Both the position numbers and the translations under genes were made by a program. The notes under the pieces were generated by a model. The model made no database searches. It saw nothing but the letters and a program-made list of their open reading frames with translations, and was not told the DNA's origin. A stretch of 64,000 nt of DNA from Sparassis latifolia (taxonomy: Eukaryota > Basidiomycota > Agaricomycetes > Polyporales > Sparassidaceae): contig CM031557.1 in NCBI GenBank assembly GCA_018466975.1, forward strand, positions 1,922,001 through 1,986,000. The letters are read 5' to 3'. This document shows, one piece after another, positions 35,942 to 47,562 of this stretch. Each line of letters starts with the position of its first letter. The first letter of the stretch is position 1.

Positions 35942-36674
35942 TTATCGATCATCGCTAGAGAGCACTTCACCATGAGCTTTGAACATGAGGGGAACGTTGT
36001 ACAGGGTCAGAAACGAACGATCTGGTGCCACATGTGGGGCGTTCGCGTCATCCCCGTGTTTGCATGCACCATGGCCTCTAGAGCTTTTTTGACTTCCATG
36101 CATCGCAGACCGTGATGGATGAGAGCGCACTATGGGCGATTCAATTAGATACGCGCTCGTCGACTCTTCAAAGAATCCCGTCTCCGAAAGGTCAGATTTC
36201 ATCTCCCTGGATGAATTTCAAAGCCAGGGACAGATTACGAACCCGAAAGATGGCATCCACAATCAGCACCTCTTCCGAGTGCTGTGCGTTGAATTGGCGT
36301 TAAACGGAGAGTCCAAACAGGCGCAGTTAGAGAAATGTGACCTCTACAGGCACCTGGTAAGCACAAGAGGTAAGCAGTTCAGAATCGAGATGTCGCCTTG
36401 ACGCTGAGATAATCAGAGTACCTGGACAGCGATAGATGTTAAATTGTCGCCGTCCGACGTCCGGGAGCTGAATGGTGAGAAAGAAGCAGCCCTCACGGAG
36501 TTCGGGAGGGATGAGCTGATCATGCAGTTGGATACGTGACGCAGGAAGGGCTGTGTAAGTCTGTTCTTCGACAATTCTTGATATCAGAGCAGCAGAACTA
36601 CATACGTTGCTGATCAGAACCTCTCGACAAGGCCGCAGGGATAGACTGAGAGTTGAAGGGGCCGAGAGGTTCAT
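35942..36674 (-). CDS. Uncharacterised multi-exon gene
   Basis: An ATG at 36674 starts MNLSAPSTLSLSLRPCREV. A short intron (GTATGTAG...TATCAAG, about 36575-36604) would lead into RIVEEQTYTALPASRIQLHD and REGCFFLTIQLPDVGRRQF. Downstream pieces are HSEEVLIVDAIFRVRNLS (about 36270) and, at the 3' end, FFEESTSAYLIESPIVRS to VLSSDDR with a stop at 35942. I could not settle every junction. No signal peptide, membrane helix or known domain is seen. Its 3' portion exists again, damaged, at 32561-32865 as part of the tandem duplication. It could be a real orphan gene or a decaying one. Confidence 0.45.
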
Positions 36675-37264
36675 CTAATCCAACACGCGTTGTGATCACG
36701 AAAACGGTCCTGGCCCAGTATTCTCGCAAGTAGCACTCTCAGTTGAAGTAGTAGGCGTTGGTGAGGAGATCCTGGTTGATTCTGGTTGATTCCATCTTCG
36801 AACGAGCCTAATAGGGGCATACGGGCAGCGTGATGTTGCTCGTTCTCGACATCATCTTGACTGTCTTTCTGTCTTTATCCTCACACGACCGCGGACTGCG
36901 CGCAGAGCAGTCAGCGGCAGTAAGGCAGTCATGCGGGTCTGTTCGAAGATCTGAGTTTGGGCTGATGCTTTTAACACGATACAGTAACATGTACACGTAC
37001 TTGGAATCAGGATATCGAAGCGCGCCGATGCCAACTCGGGTCGCATGATACATAATAATTCGAATGAACTTACTCGCGTTGGAATCCGGCCAGTGTCAAA
37101 ATGGAATGATGATGCTGATTAACAGCGTGTGGCGAAGATATGAGCCACAACTGGCAGAGGCTGCGACTGTCGTTTCAAAAAGCGCAAATGATACATCAGC
37201 AGTACGGGCATGTCATCCCAACGCGAATAGAATTCGATCAATAATCCATACACAACGAGCTTCC
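36675..37264. other. No supported gene
   Basis: Gap between the p24 gene 3' end and the unknown gene. A 71-codon plus frame at 36833 starts with a hydrophobic stretch but has no other support. Confidence 0.45.
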
Positions 37265-38112
37265 TCAATCAATCAGATACTTCCGCTTGAAGAAGGCCCT
37301 TAGGTGGAAAATCTGCCACAGCCCCAGACCAACGAGGGACAATATTGTAAGCCAGGCAAAGCTTTGGACGCGAGCATTCGTGGAGACTAAGTGAAAGTAA
37401 ATATCGGCGACTTCCGCATCAGAGGTAATGAGCGTGCGCACTGTTCGTGGTCTGGAAGCGCTCCTCTCGCTTTTTCAGATATTCCATCTCATTAACTATC
37501 TCTTTCACAACACCTTCCAACTTTCGCATCTCTGTCTCCAAGCCTGAGAGTGACTCTTGGTTTGCAATAGCGCTGGAACGAAACTCAAGTAACAAACCGC
37601 AATCAAGGATAAAAATGACTTACTTGTAGTCAACGGCATCAGCGCCTATGTCGACATCTAGGTCAATGATACGTGAACGTGACCTCGCTTCTATAGGTAC
37701 TCCTGCAAGCCAGAACGTGAATTCAATACTTTTCAATAGGGTGCTGAAGGCAGCTGAACGATTTACCAGGATCAAGGTAATTCCTAAAACAAACACCGAC
37801 GTCCTCCTCAGAATGTGCTGTAATCGCAAACCTCTTCTCTCCACTGACCGCCTTCTTACTGAGATACACGTTCCTCTGTGGGCCTGAGTCAAGGATCTCG
37901 ATGTCAATCCGCTGGTGTTCCCCCGGCCCAATATTCGCCGTCACAATAACCAGCGCGCCAGGGTGGGCAGCGTTCCAGACGCATTTTGCTGGCGGGTAAC
38001 GGTGGGCGTCCAGAGTGAACTTGATCGCGTGTGCTGGCTGGCAGAGTAGCAGCAGAGCCGTAAACAAAAGATATCGCAGTCCAGCCGGTCGTTGCAGTAG
38101 GCTCAAATGCAT
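37265..38112 (-). CDS. p24 family cargo receptor, ERV25/TMED10-like
   Basis: Type I membrane protein that packages cargo into COPII/COPI vesicles between ER and Golgi. Four exons (38112-37767, 37702-37624, 37572-37442, 37386-37265) give exactly 225 aa. Order of parts: signal peptide (LRYLLFTALLLLCQPAHA), GOLD domain (IKFTLDAHRYPPAKC to FRNYLDPG, with two conserved Cys), linker IDLDVDIGADAVDYN, coiled coil (ETEMRKLEGVVKEIVNEM and onward), membrane helix (FAWLTILSLVGLGLWQIF) and a short cytosolic tail HLRAFFKRKYLID. The tail has the FF motif used for COPII binding plus basic residues. The linker and tail match the delta subfamily (ERV25). No lesion seen. Confidence 0.96.
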
Positions 38113-39802
38113 TTGAGCAACACTTTGTGATGAAAGTGAAGCTTGAACGATATACGCGGATGAGATTGAAGAGGCCTGCTAACCAGTCGCCACCGTCGTG
38201 ATGGGCAAAATGCAGTACAGAGCTCGTCACGTGCACGTGATGTATGTGCGCGTACTCTTCCGAGCGGCTCCGACATATGTTTAATTCCCCCATGGTAAGT
38301 CTGTTGTCTTGTTCTGTGTGCACATGTACTGCATGTAAGGCACAGTGCAATTCAGGCCGGCCGGCGGCACAAACACACAGATGCTATTGAGCCTCGCGCG
38401 ATAGAGTGAGGTATCGGGGTCAAACACCAGCAATACGTTCGCTCGCGTTACTTGCGCGAAGCTTTCACGTAAGCCGGAGTAAACGAGTAACATGTGGGAA
38501 ATCATCTGTTGAGGAGCAGTGATGCGTAGAGGGGGAGCCGATTGTGGAGGGAGAAAGAGATGATGCCAGGGGGTTCACTCTCTGTTGATCATTTTCGTCC
38601 CTCCAGTTGGACGTGGTTGATATTTCCTTGCGCTGTTATCGTTCACAGACCACCTTACTCCCAGTCAGCGTCCTTGGATCGTTGCTTGGATTTCTGTAAC
38701 CTCGCCTGTTCGCTGTGTCACGTCTTGGCCATTCCACCCCTTCAACAAAACAAAGTGAGGGTCTTGGATTTTTGCACGCTATCACACTGACATAAGTGTA
38801 CACGCAAGCCGATGTATGCCGCTTTCCACAATTTGCAAGCTCGTAAATCGCCAAATCTTGCATGGCTGGAGACGCTGATTTCAATGAAGTGCGCCTCTCG
38901 GTGCATATTCCACAATCGAAAGTTCGTTAAACTGCCACAGTATTTTTTTAGTACTCTGGTCTCTGGAGCTGAACAGTGATTTCTTAGTGGCGGCTCAGCA
39001 TCCATTCTCCTACGTGATCAACCTCGAGCAATTGAACACTTGAACACAGCCCGTTAACTCTGCCAAGCGTCTGTCGTACAAACATTATCGATCCGAGCTT
39101 CTAGATCTATGGCGCGTTTCCCTCCGCCTTGATGACAATGTTGTCTGGACCAGTGTTTTAACGGTGAGGAGAAGCACGTGCACGTACTAGTAGATCTAAC
39201 CACTGCGGCGCGCTGCCGGGAATGTCTAAGAGACGGGACTCCCTTATCCCGTCCCCTCCTCCACTTACTAATATTAGAGGGATGATTTTGTAGTCTACCT
39301 GTGGGAGACTAGGACTCCCTCCCTCTGTTACTCTGTGCAGATACAGTATGCGCATGCACATATGCATCGGGTAGATATATCTCTGCGTGCACGCGTCGTC
39401 GTCAGTGCTCAGCGCCTGCAGATGGCAGTTCGCCATGATTAGTGCACATCTCTTCGAACGATATCGCACGTTCGAACTTCCTTGAACGATCAGTTGGATC
39501 ATCATTGACACTTTCAGCCCTGTTATGCATGTTATGCATGACATGCATCACAAGCGACGTCTTTGTGTCGTTCTGATGCCAGAAGACAAGCGTACAATGA
39601 TGCTGACAACGTCGGGCCCGAGGGTTCTAAGGTTGCCTGGCAAAGGTACGCCGATTGTTCTATCATTTTGTGCTTCTCACCTAGTGAGAGCTTCTATCTC
39701 GCCTACGCAGTGGATTGGCAGTTCAAATGGCATGACGATGGGTGCCGTCAGGCCAACTCATGAGCCCTCCTCATTAATACATCGAACCAGCCCGAGTGCT
39801 TA
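38113..39802. other. No supported gene
   Basis: A minus frame at 38281-38505 (MISHMLLVYSGLRESFAQV...) reads protein-like but has no supported splice partners or domain. A small tandem of tgttatgca/gacatgca sits at 39519-39548. Otherwise I see nothing. Confidence 0.4.
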
Positions 39803-41469
39803 ATGGCAGACTCGTTGGACGTAGGACAACTCATTCCAGTTTATCGTCAAGAGTACATAATCAATCTTTCCCCATCTACACCTCGTTGACCGTCATCTAG
39901 TTTCATCTCTGTGTGTGCCTACAGTGCAGCTATCGGTGCGCCCTCTCTCTCTTTAATTCTCACTCCAACTAGCGCTGAACCAACGGCAGCTTTGCTCTTG
40001 TATGATTTCGGCCTCACCTTCGACCGTGAAGTCCAGTATATTTGGAGGTCCAAGCTCTCGCTACCGTCGTTACTCTTCTATACCATCCGTTACAGCACTA
40101 TTCTCAATGCCGTCCCGGAAATTATGGAACTCACACACTCGGGATTATCACTTACAGTGAGTTTTTAACATGTTGACAATTGTTCGTTTGTCCGATACTT
40201 GTCTAGAGGTAAATGGTGCTGTGTGTAAGTATCAGCAACGAACTCTGAGCAATTGTACATGCAAGTTGCTCGGTGCTTGAACGGCTGGACATGGTCTTCA
40301 GTATTCTTCTATTGTCGGGTGTTGCAAGTGAGTGACGTCTGTATAATATATTATTACCTCGCTCATTGCTAATAACAGTGTTTTCGGCGACGCGTGTATA
40401 TGCTATCTATGCACGCAACAAGGCGATCTACCTGCTTGTCTTGATATTGGGCTTGGTAAACCCTGCCATCAACATTGTAAGTCAAATCTATTCCAGCGCT
40501 GTGTGTTTGTTTCGCCAATACCAGTTTTAGTATCTATATTCTCAATCAGGGCCGTACTTCTTTGTACCTGGCCCGGGATTGGAATTTTGTGGGTCATCGC
40601 AACCCGATTCCGATTCTTCGTGAGTCACCTGGCGTGGCATTTTCAGGACTATCATCTTATCATTTATTCTGATCTTAGATGTACGTTGTTTCTTCCCCCG
40701 AAGACGACGTTACGCTAGCCTCATGCCGATTTTGCAGGGGCAATGGGTGCTCGAGGAGCTACCATCGCTGCCGATGTCCTCGTATTGGTATTGACATGGG
40801 CAAAGGTGGCTGATAATCGAAAGGAGACTGGGCGCATCAGAGCGGAAGCGCCTGTGGCAGCTGTTTTTCTTTCAAATGGTGCGCCGATGCTGTTGCATTT
40901 GAGTGCATAATCTAACACGGCACAGGCACCGCCTACTTTGCGTGAGGACCATCTAGGACGACAGAGGGTTTGTTGACTTACGAACATGCTTCAGAATCCT
41001 TCTCATCCTGAACGTGTTAGGCATCGCGATCGGCCAGGACATAAACGTAAATCCCCTTCTTTGCTGTTTTGATTCGTTGTCTGACCGTCAATTCACAGTA
41101 CGTCTACGTGATGTTCACATGGGTCAACATGTAAGTTCAGTAACAACCTGGTTTGTCCGGGCTGATCGTTGTCTCTGCAGATTAACAGCTATCTTGACAT
41201 GTCGCTTCATGCTGGACTTGCGCGAGGCGGCGACCGTGACTGATCCGACTGGCCTCTCGCAGCTTCACACCATTGTATTCCAAATGCCCGTGCCCACGAC
41301 TGTGGACTCAATTACGGGAATGGACCCAGAGGAATACGTTGCTATGGACCGGCCTTTGCCTGACATTGAGGCAGGAAGTATCTGCGAGGAAGCGCGTGCT
41401 GCAGATACGGGGACGTGCTCGGATTCCGACGTGGCACCTTTTCGCAATGAAGAAGCGCAGTTTCGGTGA
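39803..41469 (+). CDS. DUF6533 multi-pass membrane protein
   Basis: Member of the large basidiomycete family with an N-terminal DUF6533 domain and about seven membrane helices; role unknown, probably plasma membrane. The ATG at 39803 starts MADSLDVGQLIPVYRQ; a first intron leads into ALLLYDFGLTFDREVQYIW, the family signature. Further exons give LDMVFSILLLSGVAMFSATR, YLLVLILGLVNPAIN, GATIAADVLVLVLTWAKV, TAYFAILLILNVLGIAI, YVYVMFTWVN and LTAILTCRFMLDLREA, followed by a soluble, acidic tail ending EEAQFR. The junctions between about 40480 and 40745 do not all agree in phase: I need one base more or fewer before MGARGATIAADV. Either a small exon was missed or there is a one-base lesion. The 3' half splices cleanly. 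Confidence 0.76.
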
Positions 41470-41651
41470 AATTTCCTATTAACCTGTTGTATAAATATGT
41501 GCCATCGCGCTCCAGCAGTAACTAAACTCATCGGATACAGTACGAAATCGAAAAACGCACGCCACAGCAGCAACTATACTGCCAGTGTCCGGATAACAGA
41601 TCGAACGAGCAAGGAACGAGAGGACTTTTCCGACAACCACGCTCAAGCATC

Positions 41652-43773
41652 TCATGGTTTCCACATCTTGCTTCTGATGTACTCCATGAGCGCCGCATCC
41701 GACAAATTCCTCAAGTACGTGGCTTGGTCAACGCCCTGAATACAAAATGGTCCATCAACGGACGAACCAGCGCGACGACATGGTGCACTCACCGCCTTTT
41801 GAGCCGCACGGATAACGCCATGAGCGATCTGAGCACTGATATCACGGATGCGCTCAATGCGCGGGTAGATTAGATTCTCATTATGCTCCTCTTCCGTAAG
41901 GGAATCCGCGAGACCGAGGGAGGACGCTTCAACCATGCTGTCTGTCACGGACGACACACGCGCAAGGATCGCCCCGAGACCCAGCCCTGCAAACGCACGC
42001 CTCATCAGATGGCGAAACATGGCGAAGTCGATGTGCACCCACCTGGGAAGATGTACATGTTGTTGCCCTGGCCAGGGTGCAGCATGTGACCCTGGTACTC
42101 CTGCGAAGGGAATGGCGACCCGGACGCGAAGATCACCTTGCCGTTGGACCATTGCACAGCCTCATCGTACTCGCACTCCGAAAGGCGCACAGGGTTCGAC
42201 AGCGGGAAGATGATGGGCCGAGGGTTCAGTGCGGACATCAGCTCAATCACGGGCTGGTTGAACGCGCTCTGACAACACGTGAACATCGTCAGAGAGCGAA
42301 CGTCCGAGTCCAAGAGTGATGTCCGGAGAGCATACCTTGAGCGTCGACAGACCGAGCAGGGCAGTGGGTTTCACGTGCTGGACAATATCCGCCAGGCTCA
42401 TTATTGGGGGACCACTGTAGTCGGCGCGCGAGAAGTCTACACTTGTGTCAGGAGCGCCAACGTCAGGCATGCGAAGTAGTCTTACACTTCTTGTGCTCCG
42501 CCATGGGACCTCGATCGTTGTAGATCAACCCCTGCGAATCTATGAGCCAAATTCTCCGCCTTGCCTCCTCCGTCGAGAGACCTTGGAGCTTGAAAAAGCT
42601 CATCAGCTGCATCGCTACACCAACGCCCGCTGAGCCCGCGCCGAGGAACAGAATGCGGTGATCAGACAACGGGCGACCCGACGCAGCGGACGAGAGGCGC
42701 GCGGCGTTCATGAAGCCCGAGAGGACGACCGCCCCAGTACCCTGTATGTCGTCGTTGAAGACGGGGTAGCGTTCGCGGAACGCCGAGAGGTGCGCGAACG
42801 CTTTGTCCGTGGAGAAGTCTTCAAACTGCACGAGGAGCTTGGGGAATACGACGGACATTTCGTGCATGAACTCCTCCATGAACTCGGTCATCTCTTCCTT
42901 CGACACGCGCGGGTGCCTCAGCCCGAGGTAAAGCGGATCCTCGAGGAACTTGGGATTGTTCGTGCCAAGGTCGAGACAAATGGGGATGGTGGAGCTTGGT
43001 CGGATCCTGTAATACCTATTGGTCAGCGCCGTAATACGTTGCGGTATGGGGACATGCTTTACCCTGCGCCTGCAACGTAGAGCGACAGCTTGCCAATCGC
43101 AATGGGCATACCGTTGACGCCAAGATCACCAAGCCCCAGGATTCGAGACCCTGGAAGGTGTCAGCACGCATATACGCATGTCTAACTACACGCACCATCG
43201 GTCACGACAGATATCCGAGCATCGTCGATCCGGGGCCAATTCCGGAGTACTTTGCCGATACTACCCTTGTCTTTAATTGAAACATACTGCAGATTTCTTA
43301 GGCTCAAAGACCAACTTATCACAAGATGCAAACGCACCAGTCCTTCTGGTCTTCGGTAAATATGAGAGAATTGCAAGCAAGCATCTCCAACGGTTGGGGT
43401 GTAGATGATGGGCGTAATTTCCTGAGTTGGGATAGCACATAATGCTCTGCTACGGAACGAAACGCGGACATGCTACTTACGGACATATTGTCGAGACATA
43501 TCTTGTAGAACGTTCGGTGCTCCGCGTCCTTGAGCTGGCTGAGATATATGTACTTCTCAATGTCGTTGTCTTTTGAACGGAGTTGCTGTATGCAGCGCAC
43601 ATGGTGTACGCTCTCATCCAGCACAGGAGGGACGAGCCCTCTAGGCGGTCGTGGAACTGCTGCGTGGATTTTCAGAGACAATATCTAGGTTAGAGGTGAG
43701 CCCACTCACATTGTGATGTTATCTTCAACTTCTGGACACCATTCACCCAAACCGGTGTCAAGACTGTAGTCAT
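41652..43773 (-). CDS. Malic enzyme (NAD(P)-dependent)
   Basis: Oxidative decarboxylation of malate to pyruvate. Ten exons (43773-43710, 43659-43481, 43421-43338, 43286-43196, 43150-43063, 43006-42486, 42436-42336, 42268-42043, 41986-41793, 41735-41652) give exactly 543 aa, a normal length. Motifs in order: [85 protein letters not shown], dinucleotide loop [35 protein letters not shown] and [14 protein letters not shown]. The Tyr and Lys of the active site fall in the first two blocks and the metal-binding E-D/D set in FEDF and NDD. No clear mitochondrial presequence, so the cytosol is the simpler guess; NAD versus NADP use cannot be decided. No lesion seen. Confidence 0.96.
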
Positions 43774-44629
43774 TTTGTGAGTCAGGAAGGTGTCGGAGAA
43801 ACAGGGTAAGAGCGAAGAGGATTGAGGAGCAGGGGCAGGTGACAATCCCGCCTTATGACTGTTTTTCAACCCCAAAACCCCCAAAAACGATCGTGACAGA
43901 TGACTCCTGATGATAATCACGAGTGAGAGCCCAATCCGAGAACGCCCCTGTGCACCTGGACGTTGCATAGCGACTGCGTATAACGTGCACCGCAACTACG
44001 ACAAGACGTCTTCTGGAGCAGAAGGCTAAATGTTGACTGAACGGCCCATGACGCTCACCTCTCCTTCGCACGACGGTTTTCAGCATGGTGCCTCTCGACT
44101 GAAGCAATAGGAGGGAGAGTCTCCGAAGAGAGTGAAAGATGAGGACTTTGAGACAGAATTAAACCGGGGGAGGACCAGAGTTCGAGCGCGTTCATATCGT
44201 ACAACATACCCCCGTCTGCATATGTGAGAAATGGCCTGATTGTGGGTAACCTGAGTCATGTCGACTTCGGCTGGGGTCAGTTGCATGATGGTTGAAGCCA
44301 ATAAAAGTTCGTTCGCTCTCCCGAGTGAGCCCCGACGGAACCATGCGGAAGTTTGAGCGTACATAGCAACGTTGCCATTTAATTTCCGGCCGACTTACCA
44401 CTATAAGGAGACTGCCGTCACGCACCCTTTCAGACCGCTCTCACATCCACATGAAATACAGGTCCGCTCTGGACACAACCTTGCAGCTCTGAGGGCCTGC
44501 CAGTTGCCCCTGCTCTGCGGAGCCAAAACCTGCCAGGTTAATCACCGTCACCGGGCTATTTCAGTGAGAAATCTTGAACTTAATGGTCATTGGCTCCGAG
44601 AAATAATGTCGGAAAACCTTTCGTGCCTA
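43774..44629. other. No supported gene
   Basis: Upstream region of malic enzyme. Overlapping minus frames (43853-44107, 44080-44364) have no domain or splice support. Confidence 0.45.
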
Positions 44630-45684
44630 CAGTCGCTTGCAAAAGTCGTGATAATCCTGTGATTTTCTTTTATTTCGCGCGTCAGGAAGTTCGGCCAAAG
44701 AAATCGCCGTAGCTTGCTCATTACTCTACCTATGTACATAGTATCGGTCGTGTACGAACAATAAAAATTGCCCGCACGCACTCGTGCAGAAATCAGGACC
44801 AACTGTGAAGTTGGCGCACCGCGGCAGCACGACTACTGTCCTCAAGGCACTGATCTTTCCCCTCTGCAATCAGCCTGCTTGGTATGCAATATTCTGCTGA
44901 CTTTTGTGAACGAGTCTTGCGTCCTGCTCACCTTAGATTTGCCACCATAGAGACTGAGTACTTTCTTGCCCTCTCACCCATCAAACCCTGTAACGTGAAC
45001 TCGTCTCCTGCAATGATGCTCCCACAAGCAGTGTGGGCAGGATATAGATGAAGGCATGTAGGCTATGAGTGAATGATAATGTACCTTATAGGGGTGTCAT
45101 ATCCTTCCCACAACCTCTCCGAGTCGACTAAGCTAGTACCAGTTCCGTAACAGCGATCTCATCTCCATCCGAGTAAGATTTATGGATGACAGCACCATCG
45201 ATATTGACCAGTGTCACCTGCACTCCATAGAGAATATACTTGTCAGTGCTCGAAGACGATGGATCGATGTAGTTTTCGAGGACTCAGAGAGACTGCACTA
45301 GCGCCAGCGAGGGAGGAAGATGAGCTGAGAAGCAAATGTGTCAGATCTTGTCCAGGCTCCACAGACTGTTCAGGACGTCGATCAGGTTTCATACGTATAG
45401 CAGATACTTTCGCCCGTGCTTGGCCATGATGCATGAAGTAGGAAGTAGAGAGACAGTGCACCACACACAAGAAGTAGGTATTGTGCTATTGCGGCGCTCG
45501 AACTTCACTGGTGATCCTGATTTCTGCATAGGTGTGTGCGGGCAATTTTTATTGTTCGTACACAACTGATACTATGTACATAGGAGGAGTAATGAGCAAG
45601 CTACAGCGATTTCTTTGGCCGAACTTCCTTGACGCGCGAAATAAAAGAAAATCACGGGATTATCACGACTTTTGCAAGCGACTG
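44630..45684. mobile_element. Non-autonomous Tc1/mariner-type element (MITE) with about 160-bp TIRs
   Basis: The ends are CAGTCGCTTGCAAAAGTCGT and its reverse complement, each flanked by the dinucleotide TA (44628-44629 and 45685-45686). TA target duplication plus a CAGT start are the hallmarks of the Tc1/mariner superfamily. The terminal repeats extend about 160 bases (to about 44790 and from about 45527) with scattered differences. The 730-base interior has no transposase-like ORF, only frames under 80 codons, so movement would have needed a transposase from elsewhere. It lies between the malic enzyme and the small membrane-protein gene and interrupts neither. Confidence 0.87.
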
Positions 45685-45686
45685 TA

Positions 45687-46504
45687 ATAAGGCAGTTGCG
45701 ACGGATTTTGACCTCCCTTGCAATACTTGGAAACGAAAAAATTAGGGCATTGTCCACCACAAGACAGTTACAAGTCCCAAATAATTGTCAAGCAAGATCT
45801 GTTGCAAGGCACATCAATTTTTTCCGACCTACATAGGATAGTAGCGGGATATTCCTTGATACTCCGAATATTTATTTGATCAGAAAATGCTCTCGGCGTT
45901 GCGATCTTAGTAGACGCAACGGAGTCGATCCAAACAGCTTGCAAAAATTGGCCAGACAAGGGTGCGCACTACCTGGTGAATTTCTTTCAGCCTTCCTTGT
46001 CGGAGACGTCTCGGAAAGACCGCTGGAGCGTTGCATTTGCGAGCATGTTAAGATAAGTTCCTCTGAGACACTTCTCATTGAAAGACATCAAGACTGACGG
46101 GCAATATCTAGCCCTCCTCTAGCGGCTCACTTTGTCGTTATGACATGCAGGATATAATGCTGAACAACGCCACGCGTCAGCGCGTCAGCAACTGTCAGCA
46201 ACTGTACTCGCTACACCAGTAGCCCTGTAGGCCTCGGTCTTTCACCTCCCGGCGCTTTATGCGTACATGGAATGCCCTGGACATTGCTGATGCAGCGCAC
46301 CAGACAAGTGATCTCGGTGGGCCCGCCCACCAGCTGCAAGCAGACATCTTTATCTCATGCACGCGGAGTGCGGAGCGCGGATTGCGGAGATTATAGTGCT
46401 GCGCCTATAATTCACCTCAACTCTGCTGGAAGGCCCATGCCATCACCTTGGTCGCAAAGTTGTTTTGATCGAGGTCTGTTGTATTTTCCCGAACAGCTTC
46501 TGAC
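45687..46504. other. No supported gene
   Basis: Upstream region of the membrane-protein gene at 46505. A small tandem gcgtcagcgcgtcagcaactgtcagcaactgt sits at about 46172-46205. Nothing else seen. Confidence 0.45.
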
Positions 46505-47288
46505 ATGCAAAATGTCTCCATGGCCTCAGCAGAATTGCCATCTCTTTCTATGTCCCTCACGAGCAGTGTCGCGGCCACCCCTTCTGCATCCTCCTCCACA
46601 TCCTCCCCATCTAGTTCTCACACCAATTTCTATGGTTTTCCTCTCATTATCCTCGTCGTCGCAGTTGGTTTGTTCGCAGGTGTTGTCTTGGCTATGATTG
46701 CACTCCGCAGGCTGCATCCTCGCAGGCTCAGTATGAAAGAAGTGGACTATGTGGTCATTCCAGAGCTCTGGGAGTATGTCAGTATCCCGGACTGGGCGGA
46801 CCGAGAAGGAGGCAGGTGGGCCGACCTATTTGTACGTAGCCAACTTCTCGCCCTCACCGCGGCTGACGCATGCTGATTGACTTTCGGACGGACTATGCAC
46901 CCAGCCGCTTTCTGCGAGCTTCTTCCCAGACGACCCCGCGGAGCCAGTGCAGTATCGCAGTCAGAAGATACAGCGGAGCTCGCGGAATCCGTTGGCGCAC
47001 CTCGTGCAACGGCTCTCGCGGGCGCACCAGACGCTGATCACCATGATGTACGGCCCCGACATGCGTGTGCAGGTCGGGCGGCCGCAGCAGCGAGCGTCCG
47101 CGAAGGAATCTAAGGAGGCCAGACGCGGCAAGCTCCAGGTTGCGGTGACCATCGCGATGCCCGGATCTGGCCTCTTTCACGCAGACTCGATTACGAAAAC
47201 GAAAGACCCTACGAACGCTCCCGAACACATGGCTGAATATTGCCTCGGATTGACAGAGATCCCATGGCATGTTAAACACCAGATTTGA
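46505..47288 (+). CDS. Small single-pass membrane protein (paralogue of 8293-9164)
   Basis: Two exons (46505-46831, 46905-47288; intron 73 nt) give 236 aa. The N terminus is Ser/Thr/Pro-rich (residues about 5-43), one membrane helix follows (about 46-70, FPLIILVVAVGLFAGVVLAM), then a basic stretch RRLHPRRLS, then VIPELWEYVSIP. After the phase-0 intron (WADLF|PLSAS) comes an Arg/Gln-rich cytosolic part containing LQVAVTIAMPG. Helix, ELWE motif, intron site and QVAV.IAMP block are shared with the gene at 8.3-9.2 kb, but overall identity is low. Probably a plasma- or endomembrane protein with a short exposed stalk. Function unknown. Confidence 0.72.
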
Positions 47289-47562
47289 CTGCCACAAGAG
47301 AGCCCTCGCTGAGTGGACACAGCAGACGTCTATGGCCCCACTATCAAGAATTGGTCAGTTGTATATTTCTGGGAAGCTTAAGCTTACATCTAATTTTTCA
47401 CACGTACAGAAACGCCGGCCCATTACAGTATTGCGATGTAATATGTATCCTTACTCCTCGTTTGCAGCATCTATTGTATATACCCAGCGCATTTAATCTG
47501 TATTTTGCACACATTGTCGTCACATAAAAACACGAGAATTATTTGTCTGCTTCGTTACGAAC

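Larger units (their letters stand above)
32868..36350. repeat. Tandem duplication, unit 2
   Basis: Second copy of the 30161-32867 unit. It aligns in order: DUS1 3' part (32868-33409), small secreted-protein gene (33662-33991), non-coding sequence (about 34000-35240), then, after about 790 bases absent from unit 1 (about 35245-36030), the segment 36031-36350 matching 32561-32860. Either unit 1 lost the 790 bases or unit 2 gained them. The unknown minus-strand gene reads through this stretch, which favours loss from unit 1. Confidence 0.88.

Noticed and set aside
36833..37048. 71-codon plus-strand frame with a hydrophobic start (MLLVLDIILTVFLSL)
   Set aside because: Looked like a secreted peptide, but there is no second copy, no intron support and the remainder is unremarkable.
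38281..38505. Minus-strand 74-codon frame (MISHMLLVYSGLRESFAQV)
   Set aside because: Protein-like, but I could find neither an in-phase upstream exon nor a downstream partner; it lies just before the p24 gene start without matching it.
39519..39548. tgttatgca/gacatgca repeats
   Set aside because: A short local repeat of three units with no association to a gene; likely slippage.
45211..45470. Overlapping frames inside the MITE
   Set aside because: Under 80 codons, no transposase DDE-type motif; regarded as non-coding core of the element.
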